The translations under genes and the position numbers were made by a program. From NCBI GenBank assembly GCA_035235625.1, contig CP141146.1, positions 24,112,501-24,176,500 on the forward strand: a DNA stretch of 64,000 nucleotides. The letters run 5' to 3'. Positions within the stretch are counted from its first letter, which is position 1, and every line of letters starts with the position of its first letter. Below are positions 13,093 through 24,804 of the stretch, in pieces. The notes below the pieces were generated by a model. The model did not search any database. It was not told the origin of the DNA and was given only the letters and a program-made list of their open reading frames with translations. The DNA comes from Saururus chinensis (lineage: Eukaryota; Streptophyta; Magnoliopsida; Piperales; Saururaceae).

Positions 13093-15445
13093 CTAGAGGT
13101 TTACTCCCTGGTGGAAGGTCCACCAGCTCCCAAGTATGATTTTGCATAATAGATTCAATTTCACTATTTACAGCCTCTTTCTAATATTGTGCTTCAGGAT
13201 AGGACATGACTTCCTTAAAACTTTGAGGCTCATTTTCTAACAAATAATTTAGAAAATCTGGACCAAAGAATTTTGATGTTTTAGCACATTTACTACATCT
13301 AGGTTCATAATCTTCTCCCTCTTGGTCTTCACTATTGCCCTGTGCAATATCTAAAGTTATTTTAAGAAAACTTTCCTTTTATATAGAATTCCACAGAAAA
13401 ATATGTTCAAAAAATGAAGCATTCTTAGATTCAATCACAGTATTAACATTTACATTAGGAATATCCGATTTATGAACAAAAAAGTGATATGCACTGCTAT
13501 TATTAACATAACAAATGAATACACAATCAATGGTCTATGGTTCAATTTTTATCCTCTGGGATTAGGGACTCCCACTTTTGCTAAACACCCCAACACCTTT
13601 AAGAATTTGTTGGAAGGCTTTCGACCTTTCAATAATTCATATAGTGTCTGCAGGGTTTTCTTATGAGGTATTTTGTTGAGAATATAAGTTGTTGAAAGCA
13701 AAGCTTCCCCCCACATGCTCTGGGGTAACCCAGAACTTATTAAGATGGCATTCATCATCTTTTTAAAGTTCTATTTTTCCATTCAGCAACACCATTTTGC
13801 TAAGGTGAATATGGTAGTGTCGTTTGGTGTATAATACCATGTTGTGAACAGAATTCACCAATAGGTGATTCATATTCCCCACCTCTATCACTTTTTAGAA
13901 CTTTTATTTTCTTGCCAAGTTGATTCTCAACATCTGTTTTGTAAAATATAAACATTCTAAAGCCTCATCTTTACTTCTCAGTAAGTATACATAACAATAT
14001 CGAGTACAATCGTCAATAAATGTAATAAAGTACTTTTTACCTCCTCTTGTTTGAACAAGTTTTAAGTCACACACATCGCTATGAATTAACTCAAGAGATT
14101 CAGTACATCTTTCAATGCTTTGAAATGATTTACATGTAAATTTTGCTTCCACACAAGTTTCACATTTATGATAAGAGTCAATATTAAATTTGGGTAAATA
14201 TTCCATATTAATTAATCTTCGCAAAGCATTATAATTAACATGTCCTAATCTACCATGTCACGCATCACATAACTCAATCATATAAGAGGAAGAAGCATTA
14301 ACATTCTTAATATTAGCAACAGGTACAATAGTTAGTACATTGAGCTTGAAAAGCCCCTCATTAAGGTACCCTTTGCCCACATACATCCCACCCTTAGTTA
14401 AGACAAATTTATCTGACTCAAACACTAATTTGAACCCATTCTTGCTCAGCAATAATCCTGACGTAAAACTCTTTCGAATTGCTAGCACATATAGCACATT
14501 GTTGAGCGTGAGTTCCTTGCCCGAAGTCATCTTGAACACCACCTTTCTAGTACCTTCCACCTTAGCAGTAGAAGAATTGCCCATGAAAAGTTGTTCTCCA
14601 TTTTCCACCAGTTGGTAAGTGGATAACATTTTCCTATTTGAGCAAACATGACAAGTGGGCCCGGTGTCCACCCACCACTCTTGAGCATTAGTGACCATGT
14701 TCATTTTCAAAATCATAGTGGAAAGGGTGATGTCATTCACATTGTTGGAGAGATGCTCCACTTTAGTCATGTTGGCTTGTGCATTATTCTTCTTGGAATC
14801 ACCTTGGTTTTTCCGTTTGCGACAATCCTTAGCCTTATGGCCTATCTTGTCACACACATAGCACTTACCCTTGAACATGACTTTGTTGGAGTCATTGTTT
14901 GACTTATCCAGCAGGATGCTTCCACTTCTTGTTGTTGAAGTTATTGCTTTTATGCCCTTGTTCCACAACATTGACTTTGGCTTCCATGCCATGACCCCTG
15001 GTTTTCTTTTTAGAAGCATAGTTGTACTCTTCAATCCTTAACCGTACGATTAAGTCTTTCATGTTCATCTACTTACGCTTATGCTTTAAGTAGTTCTTAA
15101 AGTCCTTCTAGGAATGTGATAATTTTTCTATTATTGCAGCCACCTGGAAAAACTCACTTAAAGTCATACCCTCTACATGAATATCATGCAGGATAACTTG
15201 GATTTCTTGAACTTGACTGATCACTATTTTAGAGTCCATCATTTTGAAGTCCAGAAATTTGCCGACCACAAATATCTTCGTTCCAGCATCCTCAGTCTTG
15301 TGGTAAGATAGAACAAAATTTTCTGTTGCCATCTTTTGAAATCCGCACCACTGAACTTTTATGGTTTTTCCCCTTTAATTTGGACAGGAGCATTCATAGG
15401 AGTGGGAATAATGACCGAAGTCAAGTTGGTACCCTAAACAGCCAT
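13088..15445 (-). pseudogene. Copia element C gag-pol, truncated in RT
   Basis: It begins at about 15445 with a gag N-terminus (PTPMNAPVQIKGEKP, KFSGADFKRWQQKILFYL). The UBN2 core follows at 15332-15108. A CCHC knuckle (CYVCDKIGHKAKDC) and a protease segment with WWVDTGPTCHVC, in place of the canonical DSGAT, lie within 15034-14258. GAG-pre-integrase is near 14235. The integrase core ([19 protein letters not shown]) is at 14224-13904, and its third acidic region with QNGVAEWKNRTL is near 13810. The integrase C-terminus (SSGLPQSMWGEALLS) is at 13758-13549. It ends with the first residues of RT (SIMQNHTWELVDLPPGSKPLG) near 13100. Stops and frame changes separate the blocks. Confidence 0.85.
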
Positions 15446-15489
15446 TTCTGTTCCAATAAATAGAAGATAATCTTAGTTTCAAAATTATA

Positions 15490-16130
15490 TCATAATTTTC
15501 AAAATTGCACGCAACCCAGTAAAGATCAAAAAATTACATATAACTCAGTAAAGTTTGGAAAATTACACCCAGTAGAGTGCAAAAAATATCGTATAACTGA
15601 GTAAAGTTCAAAAAATTACACCCAATAAAATTCAAAAATTACATGTAGCACAGTAAATTCGAAAATAACATGTAGCACAATATAGTGCAAAAAATTACAT
15701 AATAGAATTTTGAAATTGCATGCTGAATAGTAAAATTTGAACAATTGCACATAGAATAGTAAATGATCGAAAATTTACGCATAGAAGAGTAAATTTTCAA
15801 AAAATTACACACAAAACAGTAATATGCAGAAAATTTACATATAGAACAATAAACTTTAGAAAATTTAAGCACAAAGCAGTAAAATTTAAAACTTTTACAC
15901 ACAAAATAGTAAAATTTCATACATTTACTCACAAAACAATAATATTTCAAATTTTTACGCACAGAACAGTAAAATTTCAAAAATTTATGCACAAAATAGT
16001 CAAATTTCAAAACTTTATGCACATAACAATCAAATTCAATTTTTTTTGAAATGAATAGTAAATTTATGAAATTTACATAATATAATTTGGAAATTTACTA
16101 TTCTACATGCAAAATAGTAAAGTACGAAAA
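15490..16130. repeat. ~31 bp AT-rich minisatellite upstream of copia C gag
   Basis: A variable unit built on ACACAAAACAGTAAAATTTCAA recurs about every 30-32 bp, roughly twenty times, from about 15490 to 16130. It lies between the copia C gag start and its presumed 5' LTR. On the minus strand it happens to encode a repetitive 127-residue frame rich in Lys, Phe and Tyr, which I regard as incidental. Confidence 0.8.
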
Positions 16131-16134
16131 TATG

Positions 16135-16900
16135 TAAAGAATTATGTCTTAAGATTGTTATTTTCATACCTTTGCAAGTATTGTGATGAGAAATCTTACT
16201 GAAATGATTATGATCAAATCAAGTAAATCCCTCTGTCCATAAGATAGAATTCGAGCTCCTTAACAGTGCTTAGGATTCACTTGGGCGTTTGCCTCCCTGG
16301 ATAAGACGGTCAACCATGTATTGTAGAAGCAACACAGTACATGCAACAAACCATAGTATGGAATGCACTCACATAAAGTATGGAGATGGAAATCCAAAAA
16401 AAAAATTTTGTAGAGATCGTTTTAAATGATTTTATAGGAAATCCCGTTGAAGACACCCCGTCCCGTTCAAACAGATGCGTCCATTTGTTAACAGACATAT
16501 TCTTTAGTTGGGTTAAGAGAACCAAATAAATATAAAACTAAACCAAATGAAGTTATGTTAAGAGGAAACCAAACCAATAGAATTTGTTCTAAAAATAATT
16601 ATCTTGTTGAACCAACTTCATTTGTCCCATTTCTATGATTAGATAGTGACGCCTACAGAGTGAATTAAGATAGTTCTTATAACTTGAATTAATTCAAGTG
16701 GGGTATGACAGGATCCTCCTAATAAGAATTCCCTATATGAGTGTAAATGAGCCACTTCTATAAGGATTTTAAGGCAAAATCTTTTAGAGCACCCATAAAA
16801 ATTAGCTTTGTTTAAGGCTGAAATGAACATAATAATGAGAACCACATTGTATCTGGGAAGTGAGTGTGTGAATTTTATTGTCTTAGTTTACACAAATAGT
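16135..16900 (-). mobile_element. LTR fragment of copia C (minus strand)
   Basis: The reverse complement of 16140-16600 aligns with 18320-18770 on the plus strand. Shared landmarks are ACAAGATAATTATTTTTAGAACAAATTC, TCTCTTAACCCAA, AAGGTATGAAAATAACAA versus AAGGTACGAAATTAACAA, and a run that includes CTATAAAA. Its position upstream of the copia C gag fits a 5' LTR. The 5' half is not shared with the other copy, so the true start is uncertain. Confidence 0.55.
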
Positions 16901-17118
16901 TGAATAGTTCAAGATATCACATTCACTGATTAGTTAGTAGACTCAATAGTTTTCACAAGGGAATTGTTACCTTTCCTTTCAATAGTTAGTAGACTCAATA
17001 GTGATATTTAAAGCCAAAAGCTACCTTTCCTCCATATAGAAACTTTTTAATATTTTGCTCTTACGTTTTATCTGCATTATTTTGAATAGTTATCCAACTA
17101 ATTCTTATTCATGTGGGG

Positions 17119-18775
17119 GATTGTTAAAAAGTGGGTTAAATATCACTTTCATGTGAATGAGAACACATATGTGAATTGCTTATGAAGGTTATGAATAGTT
17201 TGACAACACCTAGAAGATGGAGATGGTGTTGGCATATAAGGCTTAAGTTTCGCCTTACAAAATAGGCCATTATGCCACCCTACTATTGTGGGGGAAATAT
17301 ATGTTGGTCCCATGTACACCTAGGTGGGCTAGCCCACACGCGCGTGCCTTTTCTCCGGCTGGCTTAGCACAATTTGGTTGGGTTTGGCTCACACGCGTGG
17401 CATGTTGTTACCCCTTAACTTGACGGATGCGGAAAGGGGGCGGCTACCCCCATACTTGGCAGCGGACAACTGAGTTTTGCTAGGCAGCGGACAGCCTAGA
17501 CAGCCCCTTGGGCACGGACGGATGCTGGGACAGTGGGGGAGATGTTCCGGACGAGCTACTTGCCTTGCGGAGCAGGCTGGGTACGAGTCCTTGCGCGGGC
17601 AAGACTCTAGCGGCGAAGCTGGGCGCTGCTTGGACTTAGGAGAGGACTCCTAAGGCGGATAGGATTCAATGGTGCTGGTTGGCGGCATTCCTAGTTGGAG
17701 TAGGAGACTGGGCAGCAGACTCCTAAGACGGACAGGACTCGTACATGCATGCTGGCTAGACTCCTAGGACAAATGGGAGTTGGTTGGCTGATTCCCTTGG
17801 ATGGGCTGACTCTTGGAGGCAGGATGGAGAAGAACTTCTAGCGGAAGACGGACTCGCGAAGGCTTCCTTATCTATGCTGGCCCGGAATGGCTTTGGGGTG
17901 AGAGTTGGACAGGGTGAGGACACTCGTATTGGGTGGGTTCTGTACTTCTAGTTGTTCTAGGACGGCTAGCCTATGGCTGAGTCTATTTAAGGGACTGGTT
18001 TGGGGAGGCCAAGGCATGAGAAAGCTCTGATTTTCCTACACAGCGAGCCAGGGAGAAAGAGAGGAGAGCTCTCAGCCTTAGTGGTTCAGCCCTGCCCTCT
18101 CCCTACTTGTGTATTTCGACGGACTGATTTACATAGCTTGGGTAGAGACCCTTGCACCAGGTTGGTTGTGTTGCTTTGTGGTTGTTTTGCTTGTTTTCCC
18201 TTGCGCATACAAGTGGGAAGGGAAGAGAGTGGCTGCTGGTTGCACGGTGCAGCCAGGCCATCACGAGTGCGGACGCTAGGCAAAGCTTCGCACCTGTGAC
18301 ACATGCCAAGTTGGGTTGGGTTAGCTTAACAAGATAATTATTTTTAGAACAAATTCATTTGGTTTTCTCTTAACCCAAGATATGTCTGATTTTCTCTTAA
18401 CTTAAATGTGTTTGTTAATAAGTTGACACGTACGTTTTAATGGGACAAGTTGTTTTCAACAAGATTTCTTCTGTGTTCTATAAAACACTAAAAAACTTTT
18501 TCTTCATCATCAAAAAATTGGATTTTCCTGCTGTCTTTCCATGAGAGTGATTAGATAATAGTGGTTCGGTACATATGCTGAGTGAAGGTGCTTCTACAGT
18601 GTGTAGGGGATCGTCTTATCTTGAGACACAGACGACTAAGTGATTCAAAGCACTATTAGGGTGGGCGTAATTATGTCTTAAGGACATAACATTCAACGCT
18701 CGATTCAAGCTTCAAGTTCTTGACTTTCTGTAAGTTTTCTTCGTCGCAATAACTACTAAGGTACGAAATTAACAA
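17119..18775 (+). mobile_element. Probable 3' LTR with GC-rich U3 (plus strand)
   Basis: A polypurine tract GTGGGGGAT at 17111-17119 is followed by TGTTAAAAAGTGGG, the usual layout of a copia 3' LTR start. The last ~450 bp match the reverse complement of 16140-16600. Between them, 17250-18310 is markedly GC-rich compared with the AT-rich surroundings and contains the TATA-like CTATTTAAGG near 17985. No credible protein is encoded in the GC-rich part. Confidence 0.55.
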
Positions 18776-19266
18776 GAAGAACCAATTCTAATTACAATTT
18801 TTTCTTGGGAAGCTAAGTAATAGTATATTTCATCTTCAAGTGCATTATGTGAAGTAGTTTGGTTAAAGAGAATTCTAAAAAAACTTAAGTTTGAGCGAAC
18901 ATACCCAACAATCGTATTTTGTGACATGTTAGCCTATTGAATGATAAAAAAACCATATTTCATGAAAGAACAAAGCTCATTGAGTTGAGATATCACTAAA
19001 TAAGAGAGTCAACGAAGAAAGGTGAAATTGAGTTGACGTTTATTAAGATCATCCCCTTCTATATTTCTTTTCGATAGAAATTGAGTTAATGGAGAAAGGT
19101 AACAATTAAGAAATTTATGAACTTTAGAAACCTTATCTCTTCAATTTCCATAGTAACAAAATCGTCCCCTTCTATATTTCTTTTCGAATAAAAGTTTCAC
19201 TCTTTCGTTATTGCATCCTTCTTCATCTCTACCTACTTACACCAACACAATAGACTATTTTCCTTG
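18776..19266. other. MYB 3' flank with poly(A) signal
   Basis: There is no gene here. On the minus strand AATAAA occurs at 19044-19039, about 225 bp after the MYB stop codon, and is a plausible polyadenylation signal. A ~32 bp direct repeat (CCCCTTCTATATTTCTTTTCG) lies at about 19051 and 19162. Confidence 0.5.
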
Positions 19267-20516
19267 TCATTTTGGTAGCTCATCCAGTTTCATGAGAATG
19301 TTCATCCAAAAGTTTGAGACGTCATCGTCATTACTATTGTAATAATCCTGATCATGATAATGCTCTCTTGAGAATCTAGGTACTTCTCCAACCTGCAGAG
19401 ATTGAAAAAGTTGCACTTGGTGAGCCTGTTGTGCTGATACTGAAAGGAAATCCGCCTGTATGCCGGTAACTTCTTGTTCTACTGTTTGTGCCGAACTGAT
19501 CCAGCTGCTTATATCAGACACACGACTGGTGTTATGATCTGACAAGCTATGACTGTCAGTGATCATTGAATCGAATTCCCACAATTCCAGCGTTGAGGCC
19601 CAGTTGGTATTTTTGGTTGGAATGTCAGGCTTGGGCACTGGTTCAAGGTAGGCGCTTGATCCTTCCGGTGGAACTGTGCTTTGCTTCTGGCGTTTCTTGA
19701 GGTGGGTGTGCCATACGTTCTTAATCTCATTGTCTGTTCTTCCTGGCAGCATTGCTGCTATTTGTGACCATCTGCAAATAATATCAAGAAAACAGTTACG
19801 AGATTGAGGAAGGTCTTGGTTTCACTTGGCTCAATGATTATAGCTTCTCAGTTTCATAAAAGAGGCCTCAATCAATGGTTTCTCTCTTCATTGGAGGACA
19901 CTAACTGATCTTCTTTTACATACAAGAAATTTTAAAAATCGGGCACAAGTCATTCAGCAGATCAAAAAGATACTTTTAGGTCTATGGAATATTGAGGACG
20001 TGCAATCTTTGTAAAGTGACTCAAAATGCTTTCTTCTAGAATTCAAATGAAAGTTCAACCTGTTGCCAAATTTAGCATGCAAGTTGATTATAGATTCTTT
20101 CTCCTCTTTGCTATAATTTCCTAATTTGACGTCTGGCCGCAAATAGTTTGTCCACCTGAATCTGCAGCTCTTCCCACACCTTAACAGGCCTGAATTGCAG
20201 AACAATTTTTACAGAAGACTGAAAATGAGAATACATTAAAAAGTTTTTTTCTATCTACTGTTTACCATTTGAATTATCATATAAATCTTGGATAGAGATT
20301 CTTGTTAGGAGCACTACTGCAAAGTGTTTGCTAATTTACTAAAATCAGAATGAAGGTAACCAATTTGTGAACTTGCTGCTCACCTGCCTTCTTGGGTAGG
20401 ATCTGCCAGTACCCGGGACCATGTTTTTCAACATAAGCTTTCAATATTTGATCTTCTTCTTTAGTCCAAGCTCCTTTCTTGAGCCCTACCTTATCGCAGC
20501 ATGGAGCTCTAACCAT
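19267..20516 (-). CDS. R2R3-MYB transcription factor (subgroup 2/MYB14-15-like)
   Basis: Three exons, 20516-20384 (133 bp), 20189-20060 (130 bp) and 19771-19267 (505 bp), join in frame to 255 codons ending in TGA. The 133/130 bp exons and intron phases are the hallmark of plant R2R3-MYBs. Introns are 194 and 288 bp with GT donors and AG acceptors. The ATG at 20516 gives MVRAPCC, the family's usual N-terminus; an in-frame ATG eight codons upstream is less typical. R2 has Trp17, Trp37 and Trp57. R3 has Tyr70 in place of the first hydrophobic residue, then Trp89 and Trp108, with [10 protein letters not shown] at 106-115. This binds MYB-type DNA elements in the nucleus. The R3 region ([13 protein letters not shown]) lacks the bHLH-interaction consensus. 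The Ser/Gln/Asp-rich C-terminus ends [14 protein letters not shown]. The [10 protein letters not shown] match suggests the stress/phenylpropanoid-linked MYB13/14/15 or MYB58/63 group; the exact orthologue is uncertain. No lesion is seen. Confidence 0.92.
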
Positions 20517-20562
20517 TTTTGCACAATCTGAAGTCCCCAACTGAGTGTCTTTTTTAGATACT

Positions 20563-20574
20563 AATTATATAAGA
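20563..20574 (-). promoter_or_regulatory. Candidate TATA box of the MYB gene
   Basis: CTTATATAATTAG on the minus strand lies about 50 bp upstream of the chosen ATG. A second TATATATA stretch lies near 20605. A W-box-like TTGACC occurs at about 20669. The first TATA is close to the ATG and would give a very short leader, so the second may be the one used. Confidence 0.4.
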
Positions 20575-20619
20575 CTATGGAACCAAATGAACACACAAGG
20601 AGTACTATATATAATAATG

Positions 20620-22349
20620 CCGTGTTCCTATGGAAAGTGACACCGCCTGGAGTCATTTATCACATTCTTTGACCCATGAAAAGGACAGCTTCAAAATGCT
20701 CAGAAAGGAGAATAAGGAGACATGGAGTACTCTATAATTGCGTAAGTTTCAATTCCATGCATAGAAGAACTTCACTGGAAATGCGGAAGAAAAGAGGTGG
20801 AAACAGGACAAGACAAGGGGAGACCGTATCGGTTCCAGGTGGATACTGACCGACCCATATCAAATGGGATGAATTGTTATATTGTCCTTGTTATTTAAGG
20901 GAAATTGATGGAAACTCACATTGTTACATTTTTTCGTCACTCAAAACTTTATAATATTAATAAGAATTCCTATATTCTACGTAATAGATTCTCACGTATT
21001 CTACTTTGAACCAATTCTTTTTCTATTTCATCTCTTGTCGCCTCCTCCTTTTTCATTTTTCTCCTCTTTCTCCATCTTTTTCTGTCATTGTCCTTCTACT
21101 CTTCTTCTTGCCGGACATTCAATAGGTTGAGACGCAATCCACACCTTTCGGTTGTTCTAGCCCCAACTAGGCCATATCGGGCATCACTATAACCTCCATG
21201 AATTCCAGTACATGTTAGAACTTAATTAATGAATTTTATAAAGAAAAAAACCTGTCATAGCTGCTTAGTGCAGCTCTGACTTATGGGCCCTTAGATCATG
21301 GTCTGCCAGAGTGTACTAAGCTGTAGCTGTAGCTATCCCTTCTCATTATTAAATATGAGAGACATAAAATTGGTTCAAGTGGGTTGCTAGAAATAAAGTA
21401 GAAGAAGAATAGAGTAAGGTAATAGTTAGGTCATTTCATACAGCCCCATAGACATGTGTATAAGTTTATTTGAATTAATAAGCAAGACTTGCACAAATTT
21501 GTGTAAATACATGAGAGTTGGAGTCTATTTACATCAAATGCCCTTATCTTATGAATGCTCAAGTAGACTTATCCGCTATACTTGTCTTATTCATATCTGA
21601 ATTCTTGTTTTATTTTTGAAAAAAACAACATAACATAGAATTTGACCATTTGATTAAAAGTTTGGATGAGGATCAATACTTTTAAGTGCATCTCATTGTG
21701 CATGAATGCATCAATAAGTAAACGTACTATGTACTTGTCAACTATAAAAGCCAAACACACGGATTCCCTCTATTATATACTCCTATATATATAAATTCTT
21801 GGACCCTTTGATCAAATGCAATCTCTTGGGGGAAAAAAGAAGTCGCCAGCCAAATTTGTCTCGTGCGCACTGGCCATGGCTGCGACAAGGAATTATTTCA
21901 TTATTCAATCAAATTTTGTCAAAGACATGTTCACGTGAATTCTTTCAGCGGATTTTCATTTAAGTTCCATAAAGGAATAGATGTTAGGGAATGTGCTCCT
22001 GCACAAAATGATATAAAAAGAAGACTTCATTGACTACTTTAAGAGTATTTCAAAGGAAATGACAACATGTAACTATTTGAGACAAATTATGAACCCTCGT
22101 ACAGGGAACGACTCGACGCACCCAAAACAAAAACAGGTATTTTTCTGTTTTCCATGCTCGTGCTTGTGACCGCAGCGTTTCCGGTATTTGATTATTTTCC
22201 ATGGGTTGATTACTCTCTATGGGCTGAGATATAAAATTCAGCCGCTATCTGAGAAAGTAATAGACACGTAATTATTAATATATACATACACACGCCTTGT
22301 TAATTAATAATTCCTGCATCCCATGCTAATTATTTAATAAGAAAAAGTT
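20620..22349. other. MYB upstream intergenic region, no gene seen
   Basis: AT-rich non-coding DNA with short low-complexity stretches, for example a CT-rich tract at 21020-21100. I recognise no gene or mobile element. Confidence 0.4.
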
Positions 22350-22500
22350 TTTATGAGCCTGGGCACATATATGCCTACGTGAGCCCGGGCTCTATGGGCC
22401 GTCGGATTTAAACCTATGAGTATTATGGGCCGTTGGATGTAAATTCGACGGCCCATAAAGCCCGGGTTCATGTTGGCGTATATGAGCCCAATCTCATATA
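22350..22500. mobile_element. Foldback MITE (~150 bp)
   Basis: The left arm TATGAGCCTGGGCACATATA... (22352-22406) pairs with the right arm ending ...GAGCCCAATCTCATA (22445-22498) over about 54 bp with only scattered mismatches. Both arms contain GAGCCCGGGCT/AGCCCGGGTTC and ATGGGCCGTCG/CGACGGCCCAT. The loop is about 38 bp. The size and near-complete palindrome fit a miniature inverted-repeat element or foldback transposon. The family is not identifiable from sequence alone. Confidence 0.75.
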
Positions 22501-23067
22501 AACGAGTCTCTTATTAATATATAGTTTTTACTCTGAGACTGGGCCGGGTTATGGTGGGCTAAGGATAAGTTATTTTTTACTGTATGAAAGAAAAGTAAAA
22601 TTCATGACTTTTAGGTGCTCTCCTTACTTTTTAGCTGATGTGGAAATATCTACGTAATTAAAAATAATCTTTTTATTATTTAAGGTCAGGCCAGGATTGT
22701 AGGCTTTGAGCCTCTTAGCCCTAGCCGGTCTAATTAAAGACGAGCCTATTAATTTTAGTCTCAGACTTAAGATTAGGCCTAAAATTTTCTTGCCTTAACC
22801 CACATTTTTACAATAAAAGTTTCACCCCTACGGGCCATCCCTTCCTCATCTCTCCCATGGCCAGCTCAACTTCTTCCCTTCACATGTTGAGACATTGAGG
22901 GTCCATGTCTTGCTCCTCAGTGTTGTTAGTTTAGAATTTGTGTATTGGCATATTCCATTGCCTTGTATGCAGGACCAATTGTAGAAGATGCAGATGAAAG
23001 TTCCATGAAGAGAACAATTCAAGGATGAATGACATAGATAAGATTATGAAAACACATCACATACTTA
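22501..23067. other. Intergenic, nothing recognised
   Basis: AT-rich DNA between the foldback element and the CACTA end. No coding or structural signal is seen. Confidence 0.35.
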
Positions 23068-23400
23068 CACTACAACAAAATGTACTATTAGCGACACATT
23101 TATGCGTCGCTAATAGACCCATAAGCATCGCTAATGACTAATAGAGACGCATAAAAAACATCGCCATAAGCGTCGAAAAAAGTCCAGTCGCTACTACTAT
23201 TTAATGACGCATACACAAAAACATTGCTAATAGTGCAATATTAACAATGCTTATATTTATGCCTCTAATATCAACCTTTTTTACAATGAATAAACAAGCG
23301 TCGCAAATAATATTTTATTAGCAACGCATGCCAACTTACGTCGCTAATAATTATTATTAGCGACAGTCTTTATGCATTGCTAATATTAAAAAAATTTGAA
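23068..23400 (+). mobile_element. CACTA transposon 5' end with subterminal palindromes
   Basis: CACTACAACAAAA at 23068 is a classic CACTA (En/Spm) terminus. It is followed by repeated variants of TTAGCGACGC...GCGTCGCTAATAG, palindromic subterminal repeats of the kind bound by the element's transposase. The same layout starts at 62913. The opposite end (TTTTGTTGTAGTG) was not found in the window, so the extent is unknown. Confidence 0.75.
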
Positions 23401-24146
23401 AAAAAATTAAATGTTATTATTGACTATTAATTTTGTGAAATTAAAAAATAAAATATAGGTATAAATAGGTGTTGTGATTTTTTTGAATTACTCATATTGG
23501 AGATTTAATTGTCGATTTTACATTCTTTGAGGGTGGATCTTTCTGTCCATTGGATAGGTTTTGTTGTTCCTTGAGGGCAAGTTTCCTCCTCTAGTGAGAT
23601 GAGCGGATTTAATATTATGAGATAAACCATTGTGACCTTATGGACTTAAGAATTTAGACTGGTATGTTCGTGTGCATTGGCTTACAAGGGGGTAATCTAT
23701 AGTTGGGACTTCAACTGCTCGGTCTTTATTTATAGAAATTCAAGCTTCCTTTTACGATTTTTAGGGTGAGCAGGTCTGCTCTGGCTTTGGCTAGGGTGAG
23801 TGGGTTGATTTTTTATTAAGAAATATTTATAGTGGTATTTGCACATGTTGTATATAGATTATATGCTTATATTTGCACCGTTGTGTAAATGAAGATTCTT
23901 GAACATGTAAGATGAATGTGGTTTGTTATACTTGGATATGTGAGATGAATGTGAATTATATTACTTGTTCTTGAAACATGTAAATATATTATGAGATTTG
24001 AATAAATGTATAGGTTGTGCATTTGTGATTATGAAATATGATAAAGATCTTAATGCACAGGTGTTATTCGATGGTATGTGTTGCATGAATGAGATGATCA
24101 TCACAGATTGGATATTCAAATTGTTTTACCTTTTAATCTTGTAAGA

Positions 24147-24486
24147 AATGTGGTGAATATTGTGGGAGCCTCAAGTGTCATGATACTCTTCAAGATATAA
24201 ATGTTAGCATAATTGTTGGGGCATTAAGTACGAGAGAACTTTTAAGTGAAAAGGGTTGAAATCAAGAAACTACTCTCAAACGAGCAAGTGATACACGTTG
24301 GAGTTCGCTCTATGGAAACTTGTTGAGTTTTATATTAATGTTCTCTTCTGTTATTCTTGTATTTGAGATTATTTTGGAGGATGGTTCAAGTTCAATCAAA
24401 GTGCTAAAGAATAGTAACTTGTTAGATGCAATGCAATATTTTGATTTTTCATTTAGCTTACATTTGATGAAAAATATCTTTGGATA
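24147..24486 (+). pseudogene. ZMYM1-like/hAT-type transposase-derived fragment
   Basis: After NVVNIVGAS at 24147 and a frame change, the translation from 24176 contains NQETTLKRASDTRWSSLYGN, then LLDAMQYFDFSFSLHLMKNIFG. This is the conserved block of plant zinc finger MYM-type 1-like/hAT-related proteins (typically ...DTRWGSHY..., ...FVFxLHLMxxIxGIT). A TGA before NQETT and the frameshift show it is dead. It breaks off at 24486, exactly where a CACTA-like terminus begins. Confidence 0.75.
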
Positions 24487-24540
24487 AGTACAACAAAAAA
24501 AGACTATTAGCAACGCTTTTAAACATCGCTAATGACTACA
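24487..24540 (+). mobile_element. Degenerate CACTA-like terminus
   Basis: GTACAACAAAAAAAGACTATTAGCAACGC followed by CATCGCTAATGACTAC mirrors the CACTACAACAAAA...TTAGCGACGC starts at 23068 and 62913, but the leading CACT is lost. It truncates the ZMYM-like fragment. Confidence 0.55.
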
Positions 24541-24804
24541 TGGGGAGCTAGAATCCAACGGGGAGCCAGAATCTGGCACTGGAAGCCCCTTCCTCCCTCC
24601 CGCTCCCCACCCCCCCCAAGAAAAGGAATTATTATTTCTCTTCTTTTTTTCTTTTATTTTGTATAAATTTTCTATTCAAATTTGTGAAAGAGAAAGGTTA
24701 AGTGTACTTGAAGACCGATTTGTCAAATGAAGTTTATCTCGTCAATGTAACCCCACATCACCGGGCTACCGCCATGGATGTTGGCCATATCCAGGGCACT
24801 AGCC

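Noticed and set aside
17250..18310. A GC-rich host gene
   Set aside because: No frame has recognisable protein features, and the segment lies between a polypurine tract and a recognised LTR 3' half.
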